This document shows, in pieces, positions 21,131 to 29,739 of a DNA stretch of 64,000 nt. How positions within the stretch are numbered: the first letter of the stretch is position 1; every line of letters starts with the position of its first letter. The position numbers and the translations under genes are program-made. The stretch is from a bacterium (GTDB lineage Bacteria > Vulcanimicrobiota > JABDET01). The stretch spans positions 41,187-105,186 of the forward strand of contig JAJYZB010000008.1 of NCBI GenBank assembly GCA_021800275.1, given 5' to 3'. The notes below the pieces were generated by a model. It saw nothing but the letters and a program-made list of their open reading frames with translations. It searched no databases and was not told the DNA's origin.

Positions 21131-21952
21131 ATGGAAACCAATGTATGGAATGAAGCAGCAGCAGGATGGAAAATTTGGTGGCCTATCATTGACAAAGCAG
21201 GAAAACCTGTCAGCTTAAAGCTTGCAGAACTCTGCAAACTCAAACCAGGAGATAAAGTTCTGGATCTTGCCACAGGACCAGGAGAACCCGCTCTAACTGC
21301 AGCCCAAATCGTTGGAGAAAAAGGGTTTGTTCTAGGGGTTGACGCCTCTTCTCAAATGCTGGCTTTTGCCAAAAACAGAACCCAGAGTTTAAACTTGAAA
21401 AACATCGAATTTAAAGAGTGCAATCTGCAAACTTATCATTATGAATCCGATCCAATAGATGCTGTTCTCTGCAGATGGGGACTGATGTTTATACAGGATT
21501 TACGCCCCTTTCTAACCCATATTCGCAGCATCTTAAAAAAAGGAGGAATGGCTGCTTTTGCAGTTTGGAGCACCCCTGAAAAAGTGCCTATGATGTCTCT
21601 AGGAATGGAAGAAATCCAAAAGAAATATGGAAAAATTGAACGACCTCCAGGTTCTCCAGATCCTGGAAAATTAGCTGATCCATTAATTTTAAAAGAAGCT
21701 CTCCACGAATCAGGTTTTGTAAAAATCCAATGGGAAAAAATGTTAGTGGAGTATGAATGGGATTCTGCTGAAGCCTTTACCCAATTCCGTTATGATATCT
21801 CTCCTCCTTTTCGAACGATCTTTTCAGGAAAACCAGAAGAAATGAAAAAAGAAATTCTTAATACCCTGACAGAAGCAGCCAGAAGTCATGCCCGTCAGGA
21901 TGGAAAACTTGTGCTTCAAAATGAAACCCTCTGCTTTTCTGCTGCGCATTAA
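21131..21952 (+). CDS. Class I SAM-dependent methyltransferase (UbiE-like)
   Basis: A 273-aa Rossmann methyltransferase. SAM motif I is VLDLATGPGEPALTAA, motif II GVDASSQMLAFAKN, and the post-motif region DAVLCRWGLMFIQDLRPFL places it in the UbiE/Coq5-like group. The C-terminal part carries a substrate cap of unclear specificity. ATG has GGAGAG upstream. Convergent with the Gly-rich protein gene; a perfect bidirectional terminator lies between. Confidence 0.88.
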   Translation: METNVWNEAAAGWKIWWPIIDKAGKPVSLKLAELCKLKPGDKVLDLATGPGEPALTAAQIVGEKGFVLGVDASSQMLAFAKNRTQSLNLKNIEFKECNLQTYHYESDPIDAVLCRWGLMFIQDLRPFLTHIRSILKKGGMAAFAVWSTPEKVPMMSLGMEEIQKKYGKIERPPGSPDPGKLADPLILKEALHESGFVKIQWEKMLVEYEWDSAEAFTQFRYDISPPFRTIFSGKPEEMKKEILNTLTEAARSHARQDGKLVLQNETLCFSAAH

Positions 21953-21992
21953 AATCCAGAGGAATCTTCCGACTCCCTGAATTCTTCCTGAA

Positions 21993-22031
21993 AATAAAAA
22001 CAGGCTGCATATCCTGCAGCCTGTTAAAAAA
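21993..22031. terminator. Bidirectional intrinsic terminator
   Basis: AACAGGCTGCA (21999-22009) pairs perfectly with TGCAGCCTGTT (22015-22025) across a 5-nt loop; flanking A-runs and T-runs on both sides make it work in either direction. It lies between the convergent methyltransferase gene and the Gly-rich gene. Confidence 0.9.
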
Positions 22032-22046
22032 TTTGATAATCGAAAA

Positions 22047-22541
22047 CTATTTTGCAGCGGTCTGCTGTCCTCCTGGCTGCACTGCGGGTTGAGCAGCAGG
22101 CTTTTGATCTGCTAAAAAAGTTTTAATTTGATTTGTCAAATTAGTGAGAAATGTGGTTAATCCAGTATTGCCATTGCCTCCATTATTACCTCCAGCGGCA
22201 TTAGGCTGGGCGCCTGCTTGTGCATTCCCATTAGCCGCATTCTGAGTATTCTGCTGATCTTGTAAGAACTGTTGAACGGTTTCACTCTTATCTGCAATTT
22301 GCGATAAATCCGTTCCATGAATCCCGTGATGAGCTGCCCAGGAAACTTCCTGACCATGATTCTTAAAGCTTGTCGGAACCTGGAGCCCACCTATCTCGAC
22401 AGTGTCTCCCTGCTGACCAGCCCCTCCTGCTGCAGCACCACCTTGCTGCGCTCCACCTCCCTGGGCATTTGCGCCAATATTCTGAGGTTGAATCGCTCCA
22501 CCTAATGCAAAATGACCATGAACTCCAATCTGTCCTGCCAT
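22047..22541 (-). CDS. Gly/Gln/Asn-rich low-complexity protein, 164 aa
   Basis: Family not recognised. The sequence is dominated by Gly, Ala, Gln and Asn (NAQGGGAQQGGAAAGGAG, then AQAGAQPNAAGGNNGGN), with one possibly folded stretch in the middle (LQVPTSFKNHGQEVSWAAHH to QIADKSETVQQFLQDQQ) and a helix near the end (LTTFLTNLTNQIKTFLAD). No signal peptide or membrane helix. ATG chosen, with GGATGGTGAG upstream; a GTG two codons earlier is possible. The upstream region is strikingly AT-rich with repeats. It might be a structural or export substrate; that is a guess. Confidence 0.6.
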   Translation of the reverse strand: MAGQIGVHGHFALGGAIQPQNIGANAQGGGAQQGGAAAGGAGQQGDTVEIGGLQVPTSFKNHGQEVSWAAHHGIHGTDLSQIADKSETVQQFLQDQQNTQNAANGNAQAGAQPNAAGGNNGGNGNTGLTTFLTNLTNQIKTFLADQKPAAQPAVQPGGQQTAAK

Positions 22542-22559
22542 TTTCACTCACCATCCCTT

Positions 22560-22720
22560 TCAAATTTTTTCTGGATTAATAATGATTATAACACCCATTT
22601 TTTACAAATTTATGTACAGTTTGTAAAAAAAATGTTAACATTTATAAAAAAATCATAACATCTTTTACAAATTATTAATCAAGTAAAGAAATCATAACAT
22701 TCTACACCCACAGGATTGGC
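22560..22720. repeat. AT-rich control region with repeated 8-mers and 12-mers
   Basis: The 428 nt between the Gly-rich gene and msrB hold no convincing gene. They contain TTTACAAA at 22601 and 22664, its inverted copy TTTGTAAA at 22620, and a 12-nt direct repeat AAATCATAACAT at 22650 and 22689. A -10-like TATAAT on the minus strand (22585-22590) points toward the Gly-rich gene. The repeated sites suggest protein binding or DNA bending. 22720-22969 shows nothing further of note. Confidence 0.4.
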
Positions 22721-22969
22721 TTAATGAGTGATGCCTGCCGCACTTCCTCTACATCAACTACACAGCTTCACTAGCTATTTTTCTGCCAAAGAAAGTTTTA
22801 TGCTTAATTCTATTCCACTCATTTCTCGTGTAAATCAAAACATCAACTGGCACAGGGAGAATGCAAGGATTTCACGGGCATATCGAATAGCCTCCTTACA
22901 CGGTTTGGCATGAATTAAATTTTCTACAGATTTGATGATTTCTATTTAATAAAGGATTTTTTTAAAGTT

Positions 22970-23392
22970 ATGCAAAAAAAAATGACAATGCAAAAAGTCA
23001 ACAAATCTGAAGACGAGTGGAAAAAGATTCTGGATCCAGAATCTTTCAGAATCACCCGAAAAAAAGGAACAGAACAACCTTTTACTGGAAAATACTGGAA
23101 CTATGAAGAACCTGGAACTTACCACTGCATCTGCTGCGGCAGCGAACTGTTCAGCTCAAATGCTAAATTTGACGCAGGCTGCGGTTGGCCCAGTTTCTTT
23201 ACCCCTCTGTCAGATCAGAACATCGAAACTCAGGATGACAAAAGCCTGGGAATGAAGCGAACTGAAGTTCTCTGCAGCCAGTGCGGTGCGCATTTAGGAC
23301 ATGTCTTTGAGGATGGTCCAGAACCCACAGGACTGCGCTACTGCATTAATTCCGCAGCTTTAAACATAAAAAAAGAAAACCACCAGGATTAG
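22970..23392 (+). CDS. msrB: Peptide methionine-(R)-S-oxide reductase MsrB
   Basis: Reduces methionine-R-sulfoxide in proteins. The 140-aa product has two zinc CxxC pairs (in YHCICCGSELF and VLCSQCGAHLG), the substrate-pocket motif FDAGCGWPSFF, and catalytic cysteine in RYCINSAALN. Length and order are typical of stand-alone MsrB. Three in-frame ATGs exist in the first seven codons; the first is given. It ends 3 nt into the convergent recN stop region. Confidence 0.95.
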   Translation: MQKKMTMQKVNKSEDEWKKILDPESFRITRKKGTEQPFTGKYWNYEEPGTYHCICCGSELFSSNAKFDAGCGWPSFFTPLSDQNIETQDDKSLGMKRTEVLCSQCGAHLGHVFEDGPEPTGLRYCINSAALNIKKENHQD

Positions 23393-25026
23393 GATCCCCT
23401 TATTCCATTTTTTCCTCTCGAGGCTTGCAGAAGCTCACGCGCATGCTGCAGCACAGCTGCGCTTTTCCTTTCTCCTCCCATCATGCGAGCCAATTCCTGA
23501 ACCTTCCCCTCCCCCTCCAAAAGCCGAACAGCAGCCTGAGTTTTCCCGTTGATCACTTGTTTCTCCACAAAAAAATGCCAATCAGCAGCAGCAGCGACTT
23601 GATGAAGATGAGTCACACACAGAACCTGATGATCCGCAGCTAACATTTTAAGCCTTTCTGCAAGATGAAACGCTGCTTCTCCTCCAAGCCCAGAATCAAT
23701 CTCATCAAAAATAAAAGTCTCAGAGTGCTTAGATGCCAGAAGAGAGCGAAGGGCAAGCATAATTCTGGAAAGTTCTCCTCCTGAAGCAGCTTTTGCAAGA
23801 GGAAGAACAGGCTGTCCTGGATTCAAACTGACCAAAAATTCTATTTTTTCTTTTCCTGCAGGGCTCCAGAATTCTAAATTCTCGAAAGAAACCTTAAACT
23901 CAGCGTGCGAAAAAGCGAGAAGTTTAAACTCCTTCAAAATCTCCTTTTCAAGATTTTGAGCGGTTCTTCTTCTTTTTTCAGATAAAACGGTCCCTGTTTC
24001 CCTCAACTGATTTTCTAATCGCTTAAAATTTTCTTCCGCTTTTTTCAAATCATCATCAAACTGTTCTAATGAAGTTAACTCCTGTTTTCTTTTCTGAAAA
24101 TAAACTAAAATTTCAGAAATGGCGCTTCCATATTTTTTCTTTAAATGGTGGATCAGATCCAACCTTTCAATAATTTGCTCCAGGCGTGCTGGATCAGGCA
24201 GAAAAGAGGTTCTGCAAGAATTTAAAACTTCTTTTAATTCAATCCATTCATAATCCCATTCCTGAAATTTAGAATGCCAGGGAGACAATTTTTTTTCATA
24301 AAGAGATAATTTTTCAAGAGAAGATAAAATTTTCTGGAAAGGAATCCGATCCGTCTGCTCTAAAAGTTCCTGCAGCAACTCCTGCAGGCGAGAAATTTGG
24401 GTCAATTTTTCTTTTTCTTCTCTTAAACTTTCTTCTTCCCCATCCCGCAGTCTAGCTTCTTCAATTTCTTTCACCTCATACTGACAAAGATCCAGCTCTC
24501 TTTCACGAGTCTTTTCTAATTCAATCAACCGCTCCAGATCTTTTTCTGCTGATCTCCAGGATTTGTAAAGATCGGCATACGACTGTCGAACCCTCAAAAG
24601 TTCATCCCCCCCATAGTGATCCAGAAGGGCAAGATGGGTTTTCAAATCAAATAATGAGTGATAACCATGCTGTCCGTGAATTTCAACCAGATAAGGAGAG
24701 ATATCTTTTATCTTTTGAACAGGAACAAAAGTGCCGTTCATTCTTGAAATCGTTTTTCCGCCAGCTCGAGATTCCCGACTGATGTAAAGTTCCTCTTCAA
24801 TATCAAACCCTTCTTGAGAAAGAATTTTTTTTAATTCCTCAGAAGGTTTAAAAATCCCCTGTACCTCCCCTTGAATGGAAGAATAGCCCATCAGAAATTC
24901 AATGGCATCAATGATTAAACTTTTTCCTGCTCCTGTTTCACCTGTAAACAGATTTAGCCCTGGACCAAACCTGACATTCACGTCTTCTAAAATCGGAAAA
25001 TGTTTGATTTCTAATTCAAGGATCAT
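23389..25026 (-). CDS. recN: DNA repair ATPase RecN
   Basis: SMC-like ATPase acting early in double-strand-break repair. The 545-aa product has Walker A LFTGETGAGKSLIIDAI, the HGQHGYHSLF segment after strand 3, two coiled-coil halves (roughly residues 150-230 and 300-360), the signature AKAASGGELSRIMLA, and Walker B FIFDEIDSGLGGEAA with VLCVTHLHQVAA. It follows nadK by 39 nt, the common nadK-recN pairing. In many bacteria recN is SOS-induced, but no copy of the GATAC-N4-GTATC operator found at lexA is visible here. Confidence 0.97.
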   Translation of the reverse strand: MILELEIKHFPILEDVNVRFGPGLNLFTGETGAGKSLIIDAIEFLMGYSSIQGEVQGIFKPSEELKKILSQEGFDIEEELYISRESRAGGKTISRMNGTFVPVQKIKDISPYLVEIHGQHGYHSLFDLKTHLALLDHYGGDELLRVRQSYADLYKSWRSAEKDLERLIELEKTRERELDLCQYEVKEIEEARLRDGEEESLREEKEKLTQISRLQELLQELLEQTDRIPFQKILSSLEKLSLYEKKLSPWHSKFQEWDYEWIELKEVLNSCRTSFLPDPARLEQIIERLDLIHHLKKKYGSAISEILVYFQKRKQELTSLEQFDDDLKKAEENFKRLENQLRETGTVLSEKRRRTAQNLEKEILKEFKLLAFSHAEFKVSFENLEFWSPAGKEKIEFLVSLNPGQPVLPLAKAASGGELSRIMLALRSLLASKHSETFIFDEIDSGLGGEAAFHLAERLKMLAADHQVLCVTHLHQVAAAADWHFFVEKQVINGKTQAAVRLLEGEGKVQELARMMGGERKSAAVLQHARELLQASRGKNGIRGS

Positions 25027-25065
25027 TTTAATTCACCTAGCTTAGAAGTATGACCTCTACTAATT

Positions 25066-25953
25066 TTAAATTGACCTTGTATTGATTATTTTATCTTGAG
25101 TCGATTTTTTTTCAAGATCAAGTCTTTTATACTCCCCTGCCCACTGCAGTTTTGTTTTTAAATTATGATAAAAATCCTGATGCATTAAAATCAAGCTGCA
25201 GGAGAATTCACTTTTTTCTATCTGAATCTCCTCCTTTTGAAGAGCAATCGTTTTATATCCGTCAAATGTGAGAAAAGCCTTTCGATCCTTGCGAATTTGA
25301 AACAATTGAATAATTTCATCTGCTGAAAATACAATAGGTCTGGCAGAAAGGGCATGAGGGCATATTGCAGTCACCACAAACACATCCAGTTTAGGACTGA
25401 TAATCGGACCTCCTGCTGAAAGAGAATAAGCTGTGGAGCCAGTAGAAGTTGAAATAATCAGTCCATCGGCAGAATAACCCGTAATTTCCTGACCTGAAAT
25501 CAACATTCTAATGTGAAGAAGTCTTTCCATCTCTCCTTTGTGCAGCACAGCCTCATTTAAAACATGAAATGACTGATTTCGAACACGATCTTTTTTAATG
25601 CTGGTTTTCAGCATCATGCGGCTGTCAATTTTAAAATTACCCTGTAAAATTTCTGCCAAGGCTTTTTTAGCGAGGTCAGGTTGTGAAGTAGCTAAAAATC
25701 CAAGACCACCTAAATCAATCGGGAAAATAGGGATCCCAAGAGGAGCAGAAGAATGAGCCAACCTCAGAACTGTGCCATCCCCTCCAAGGCTTACAATTAA
25801 ATCAGTGTTTTTCAGGTCTTCAGAAACGAGAGGAATTAAAGAAGATTTAAGAACAGTTTTTATTTTCCGTTTTGAAAGCCAGGTTTGAAGTGATAAAGCG
25901 CTTTGTTTCGCTTTTTCTTTTCTATCATCAGCAAACAGCAAAATTTTTTTCAT
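25066..25953 (-). CDS. nadK: NAD kinase
   Basis: Phosphorylates NAD to NADP. The 295-aa protein has the diagnostic LIVSLGGDGTVLRLAH, PIDLGGLGFLA, LNEAVLHKG, and the second substrate motif SADGLIISTSTGSTAYSLSAGGP. Normal length. First gene of nadK-recN; diverges from the thioesterase gene across a 187-nt region in which no strong promoter could be named. Confidence 0.96.
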   Translation of the reverse strand: MKKILLFADDRKEKAKQSALSLQTWLSKRKIKTVLKSSLIPLVSEDLKNTDLIVSLGGDGTVLRLAHSSAPLGIPIFPIDLGGLGFLATSQPDLAKKALAEILQGNFKIDSRMMLKTSIKKDRVRNQSFHVLNEAVLHKGEMERLLHIRMLISGQEITGYSADGLIISTSTGSTAYSLSAGGPIISPKLDVFVVTAICPHALSARPIVFSADEIIQLFQIRKDRKAFLTFDGYKTIALQKEEIQIEKSEFSCSLILMHQDFYHNLKTKLQWAGEYKRLDLEKKSTQDKIINTRSI

Positions 25954-26140
25954 CCTAGCGCCTCTTAAGCCCCTTCTTAAATCACTAAATTAAATTCTAA
26001 TCAAGATTAACCTCTATGCTGACCCATGCCACAGCAGAAATCATACTATTCCTGATCAAACATAAGCCTCCTTCTGCATCTCTTTGCACCTGCATGATAG
26101 CAATGCAGGAAACAGCTTGGTTTTTCTTAATTTCTTTCTT

Positions 26141-26611
26141 ATGAATTTTCGAGATTCTCTTCAAATCGAGATTCGATTTCGGGATTTGGACGCTTTTGGT
26201 CATGTCAATAATGCGGTTTACTTAAGCTATATAGAAATGGGGAGAGCGCATTACTGGAAAGAAGTCTTTGGAATTAAGGATTACTCCAAAGTGGATTTTA
26301 TTTTAGCCCATGTTTCAATTGATTACCGCTCCCCTGGTTACATGGGAGAAACCCTTCTAGTCTATTCAAAAATCTCAAAACTGGGCACAAAAAGTTTTGA
26401 CTTCCAATATGAAATCAGAGAATCTAAAACAGGAAGACTGATTGCAGAAGCCTCCACAACCCAGGTCATGTTTGATTATGCGGCAAACCGATCAAAGCCT
26501 ATTCCAACAGAGATGCGAGAAAAAATCCTTACCTTTGAGGGAAAATCCACGGATAAAAAAACAATCACAGAGAGAAAAAAAACGACAGATGAGTCAAGGC
26601 AGTGTCTCTGA
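26141..26611 (+). CDS. Acyl-CoA thioesterase, YbgC/4HBT hotdog family
   Basis: A 156-aa hotdog-fold protein. The start region IEIRFRDLDAFGHVNNAVYL holds the catalytic Asp of the 4HBT type (RDLDAFGHVNNA), followed by the long helix YIEMGRAHYW and the sheet DYRSPGYMGETLLVYSK. Substrate is unknown; likely short or branched acyl-CoA. The start at MNFRDSL is preferred; the frame opens 19 codons earlier. The C-terminus is a lysine-rich tail. A hairpin GTCTCTG/CAGAGAC overlaps the stop. Confidence 0.85.
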   Translation: MNFRDSLQIEIRFRDLDAFGHVNNAVYLSYIEMGRAHYWKEVFGIKDYSKVDFILAHVSIDYRSPGYMGETLLVYSKISKLGTKSFDFQYEIRESKTGRLIAEASTTQVMFDYAANRSKPIPTEMREKILTFEGKSTDKKTITERKKTTDESRQCL

Positions 26612-26667
26612 TCCGCAGAGACTTCAGTAAAATGAAAGTCGTAATTTCAGATGGAGTCGAGCTGCTT

Positions 26668-27576
26668 TTATCGTATTGGATAAGGGGGATTAGGACTTAA
26701 GGGTTTCAAAACATAAACCATTCTTTTCTCAGGAAGGATTCCAGGAATTAAAATCAAGCGGCTGGTATCCAGTTTTTTAATGGGATAAGGGTTATGGGTT
26801 AAAAATTCACGAGCTGAATGAATAGGTAAAAGAGTCTTATTCGTATATCGAGTCCGATAATGTATCGGAAGAACGATCCGGGGATGCAGTTCTTTAACCA
26901 CTTTCTGGGCTTGAAAACCATTGATCGTGAAAACCCCTCCAACTGGAACCATTAAAACATCCACTTTCCCAATCTCATGAACTATTTTTTTACTCAAAAG
27001 AGTCCCCAGATCCCCAAGATGCACCATGCGAATGCCGTAAAAATTTAAAATGATAATACTGTCCAGACCTCTTTTCTTCCCATGAACAGAATCATGATAA
27101 ACTCCCCCTAAAATTTTAAGATAGATTCCAGGAGCCAGTTTCACAGTCATCGGATTCCAGGTTTTTCCCCCCTTTTTTAATCCATCAAACACTTCTGCCC
27201 CAGGAGCCATTCCTGCATTATCATGATCAAAATGAAAATGGCTGATCACAACCGCATTCGCTTTCACTTTATGGACAGGATACCCTGCTGCTCTGTGGTA
27301 AGGATCCAGAAGAACAGAGTAAATCGTTCGGAAAGAAAAATGGAATCCTCTTCTGCTTTTAGAAAATCTCCCACGGTGAAAAGGGATGGGTCGAGGAGGT
27401 GTTAAAACACGAGCCTTGATCAAAAAACAAGAATGTCCCAGCCATTTAATCTGAATCTCGGTTCTTGAGAATGCGAAAGAAGCATGAGCTGAAAAAAAGC
27501 TGAATAACAAAAATAAAAATAAACTTCTGAAAAAGTTCGACCCTGCTCTATTGATCTTAAAATTCAAAAAACCCAT
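26668..27576 (-). CDS. Secreted MBL-fold metallo-hydrolase (UlaG-like)
   Basis: A 302-aa protein with an N-terminal signal peptide (FFRSLFLFLLFSFFSAHASFA, cleavage probably after ASFA) and a metallo-beta-lactamase fold: IKWLGHSCFLI, the zinc motif SHFHFDHDNAG, GIYLKILGGVYHDS, MVHLGDLG, VDVLMVPVGGVFTI and IVLPIHYRTRY. The order fits the UlaG/YtkL-like branch. Substrate is not predictable. It stands alone, convergent with the thioesterase gene. Probably periplasmic or cell-surface. Confidence 0.88.
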   Translation of the reverse strand: MGFLNFKINRAGSNFFRSLFLFLLFSFFSAHASFAFSRTEIQIKWLGHSCFLIKARVLTPPRPIPFHRGRFSKSRRGFHFSFRTIYSVLLDPYHRAAGYPVHKVKANAVVISHFHFDHDNAGMAPGAEVFDGLKKGGKTWNPMTVKLAPGIYLKILGGVYHDSVHGKKRGLDSIIILNFYGIRMVHLGDLGTLLSKKIVHEIGKVDVLMVPVGGVFTINGFQAQKVVKELHPRIVLPIHYRTRYTNKTLLPIHSAREFLTHNPYPIKKLDTSRLILIPGILPEKRMVYVLKPLSPNPPYPIR

Positions 27577-27649
27577 CTCTTTTCACTTCCAGATGGTCGT
27601 CCAGCTTCCTGGTAAATCCACGGCTGAACTCTGCTTTTTCACAATAGAC

Positions 27650-28036
27650 TTACCAAACTACTGTTACATTGTATTTTATAATGCATGGATCTGAAGTAAT
27701 AATAGGGAGATTTTCCATCTGACATTGGGCAACAAGAAGCCGATCAAAGGGATCTCGGTGCAGATCCGGCAGATTATACACTTGTAAGGCATGATTCATT
27801 TGAACTGGCAGCATTTGAATTTTATTTTCTTCCATCTGATCATAAATAAAATTTTTGGGATTCTCTAAAATTGAAATTTTTCCAAGCTTAGCTTTAATGG
27901 CAATTTCCCATCCTGATGCTGCGCTGAGAAATCTTTGATTTTCTATATTTGAAATAACTTCTCTAGCCTTTAAAGATAATCTGGAATCATCGGTAACCCA
28001 CCAGAGGAAAACATGGGTGTCAAGCAAAATCTTCAT
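27650..28036 (-). CDS. VapC-family PIN-domain toxin
   Basis: A 128-aa PIN ribonuclease of the Phd-associated VapC group. Acidic residues: LLDTHVFLWWV (Asp 5), the conserved SAASGWEIAIKAKLGKI (Glu), and DLHRDPFDRLLVAQC (two Asp), with ITSDPCI near the end. The toxin is expected to cleave tRNA or rRNA. Its ATG overlaps the antitoxin stop by 4 nt (ATGA), so it is coupled to the antitoxin. Confidence 0.9.
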   Translation of the reverse strand: MKILLDTHVFLWWVTDDSRLSLKAREVISNIENQRFLSAASGWEIAIKAKLGKISILENPKNFIYDQMEENKIQMLPVQMNHALQVYNLPDLHRDPFDRLLVAQCQMENLPIITSDPCIIKYNVTVVW

Positions 28037-28269
28037 TCTTCAAAAAGAGATGTAATACTTCCTGGCAGAGGCTCCTCAAAATCAGGGGAGATTTGTATTT
28101 TTCCTTTTGCTGTTCCTGGAAGAATTTGAGATTTTTCTTTTTTCTTTTTGAAAGGAACAAGGCGAGCTACAGGCTTTCCCGCATTTGAAATAATAATTTC
28201 TTCCCCCTGCTGCACTTGAGTCAGTAAGCGGGAGAGATGAGTTTTAGCTTGATGAATATTAACCTGCAC
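28033..28269 (-). CDS. Phd/YefM-family antitoxin
   Basis: A 78-aa Phd-type DNA-binding antitoxin starting, in this reading, with GTG: VNIHQAKTHLSRLLTQV then QQGEEIIISNAGKPVARLVP, the classic Phd N-terminal domain, then a disordered lysine/acid tail. The frame extends much further upstream, over the DUF423 gene end, but the GTG at 28269 places the protein start exactly at the family's conserved residue. The promoter found just upstream would begin transcription at or next to this GTG. Confidence 0.85.
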   Translation of the reverse strand: MQVNIHQAKTHLSRLLTQVQQGEEIIISNAGKPVARLVPFKKKKEKSQILPGTAKGKIQISPDFEEPLPGSITSLFEE

Positions 28270-28275
28270 GTTTTT

Positions 28276-28304
28276 ATTATAGACTAAGTCATAAACTAAG
28301 TCAA
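28276..28304 (-). promoter_or_regulatory. Promoter of Phd-VapC, positioned for leaderless transcript
   Basis: On the minus strand TTGACT (28304-28299), 17-nt spacer, TATAAT (28281-28276). The GTG start is 7 nt past the -10, so the mRNA would begin at or 1-2 nt from the start codon. No ribosome site is present. Confidence 0.7.
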
Positions 28305-28325
28305 TCGGTCGAATCAAATAAAGAG

Positions 28326-28697
28326 CTAATGAAAGGCGAAAATTTGAAAAGCAAACCAGGCCCATCCCGCCAGAAAACATAATCCGCCAAAAGGGGTTAT
28401 GATTCCGAACATTTTAATTCCAGTCCAGGCTAAAATATACAGGCTGCCAGAAAAAAGAAGAATTCCAACACTGAAAAACCATCCACAGATCCCCAGTCTG
28501 GCTTCTGGCCATAGAGATTGAGCAAAGCCAACTGCCAGAAGAGCCAGAGCATGATACATTTGATATTTTACCCCTGTTTCAAAAACAGTCAGCATTTCTG
28601 CTGATATTTTTCCCTTTAACCCATGGGCAGCAAAAGCCCCTAAACCAACCCCTAAAAAAGCGAACACTGCGCCTAAAACGACCCATATCTTCTCCAT
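28326..28697 (-). CDS. DUF423 membrane protein (YgdD-like)
   Basis: A 123-aa integral membrane protein with four helices: VVLGAVFAFLGVGLGAFAA, ALALLAVGFAQSLW, GWFFSVGILLFSGSLYIL and a final FGGLCFLAGWAWFAFQ. The GAFAAHGLKGKI segment and YHALALLAVG are typical of DUF423. Function is unknown. Divided from the Phd antitoxin by 57 nt. A possible promoter lies far upstream, near 28980, but cannot be tied to it. Confidence 0.88.
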   Translation of the reverse strand: MEKIWVVLGAVFAFLGVGLGAFAAHGLKGKISAEMLTVFETGVKYQMYHALALLAVGFAQSLWPEARLGICGWFFSVGILLFSGSLYILAWTGIKMFGIITPFGGLCFLAGWAWFAFQIFAFH

Positions 28698-29169
28698 GAT
28701 TGATTCTTGACTTCGATAACACAGTCAATTTTCCTAGGGTGACTGGAGGATTGGTGTTTCAATATTCCAAAGGGCCAGTACGGGATCCTAGTGGAATAGC
28801 GCGATAAAATACTTTTCTTGTAAGAGTAACTAAGGTATTGGAATTGCGAAGAAGTTTTTTTAAGCGGTCTGCATCTCTTGCTCTTCTCGACTTAAAGATC
28901 TGGTTAGCAAAGCATGCCTTTTTCTAACTTTTTTCATTCTACACTTATATCAAAAATATAACAGAAATTACAAAAATGTCAAGCCGAACAACATTTTTAT
29001 AATTCAGCGAACATCACAAAAATAACTTTTTTTAGCACTGGAGCAGATATACTCCATGTGTGTTTAAAACGAGCTGCATAGATTTATTTTCCTGAAAACT
29101 GACCATTTTAATTTTAGAGTTCTCCAGAAGTCGAGTAGGGAATAAGACAAGATTTTGAGAAGACAAAGT
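28698..29169. other. 472-nt gap without a supported gene
   Basis: No gene is supported. On the minus strand a 53-codon frame at about 28770-28930 reads RARDADRLKKLLRNS and ends ...GSRTGPLEY, which looks protein-like but has no start codon after its upstream stop. TTGACA...TATATT (16-nt spacer, near 28955-28982, minus) resembles a promoter. The rest is AT-rich and featureless. Confidence 0.4.
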
Positions 29170-29739
29170 TCATTTTTCCCTTCTGACTGCTTTTTGAATG
29201 ATCTGCCATATATCTTCCAGTTTCAACCTTGTAATCCACTCGGCAAGGTACTGGTTGTCAAGCTTCTCACTAGACACAAGCAAAATTCCAACAATATCCC
29301 TTAAATGTTTTTCAGATCCCCCTTCGCGGTAAAAAAGCATTTTTTTGAGGATAATATCCTCTGGAGAAGAAAAATAAGCTGTTTGTTCTGGAGTCAGCTC
29401 TACTTTACGCGCACGCGCAAAGCGGCTCTCGTCAAATGCGTCAGCGGCCCGAACAGAAATATCCACCTTAAAACCGGAAGCAGGGTGAATAATATTGAAC
29501 ATTGAGCGAAATCGAATGGCTTCCTTCATCCCTTCCTCGCTCAAATAAAATTCGTCAGGAGGAAACAGCTTCTGAAATGAGCTTACATGCTCAGATTTAA
29601 AATCGGCAACAAAATCGATATCATTTGTAAATCGAGGTTCCCCATAATACATCGAAGCAGTAGAACCCGTGACAAAATAAGAAATGCCCAAAAGTTCGAA
29701 TGCGCGCACAACCCGAGCAAGCAATTCAGAGGGTTCCAC
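29170..29739 (-). CDS. Nucleotidyltransferase (AbiEii/DUF6036-like), possible TA partner
   Basis: A 189-aa protein with the polymerase-beta-type nucleotidyltransferase motif FVTGSTASMYYGEPRFT followed by NDIDFVADF (GS...DxD) and a third acidic strand in FKVDISVRAADAFDE. SPEDIILKKMLFYREGG and KHLRDIVGIL are typical of the AbiEii/DUF6036 group. The GTG at 29739 is taken as start; the frame continues upstream into the partner gene, with which it overlaps by 14 nt. Such enzymes act as toxins (tRNA modification) or in housekeeping; the small partner upstream favours a TA-like pair. Confidence 0.75.
   Translation of the reverse strand: MEPSELLARVVRAFELLGISYFVTGSTASMYYGEPRFTNDIDFVADFKSEHVSSFQKLFPPDEFYLSEEGMKEAIRFRSMFNIIHPASGFKVDISVRAADAFDESRFARARKVELTPEQTAYFSSPEDIILKKMLFYREGGSEKHLRDIVGILLVSSEKLDNQYLAEWITRLKLEDIWQIIQKAVRREK

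Noticed and set aside
22728..22913. 61-aa plus-strand ORF in the msrB upstream gap
   Set aside because: No ribosome site and no protein-like pattern.
26604..26622. Hairpin GTCTCTG/CAGAGAC at the thioesterase stop as terminator
   Set aside because: No T-run follows on either strand, so a terminator is not supported.
28770..28930. 53-codon minus-strand frame as a gene
   Set aside because: No start codon between its upstream stop and the protein-like part; noted only within the gap entry.
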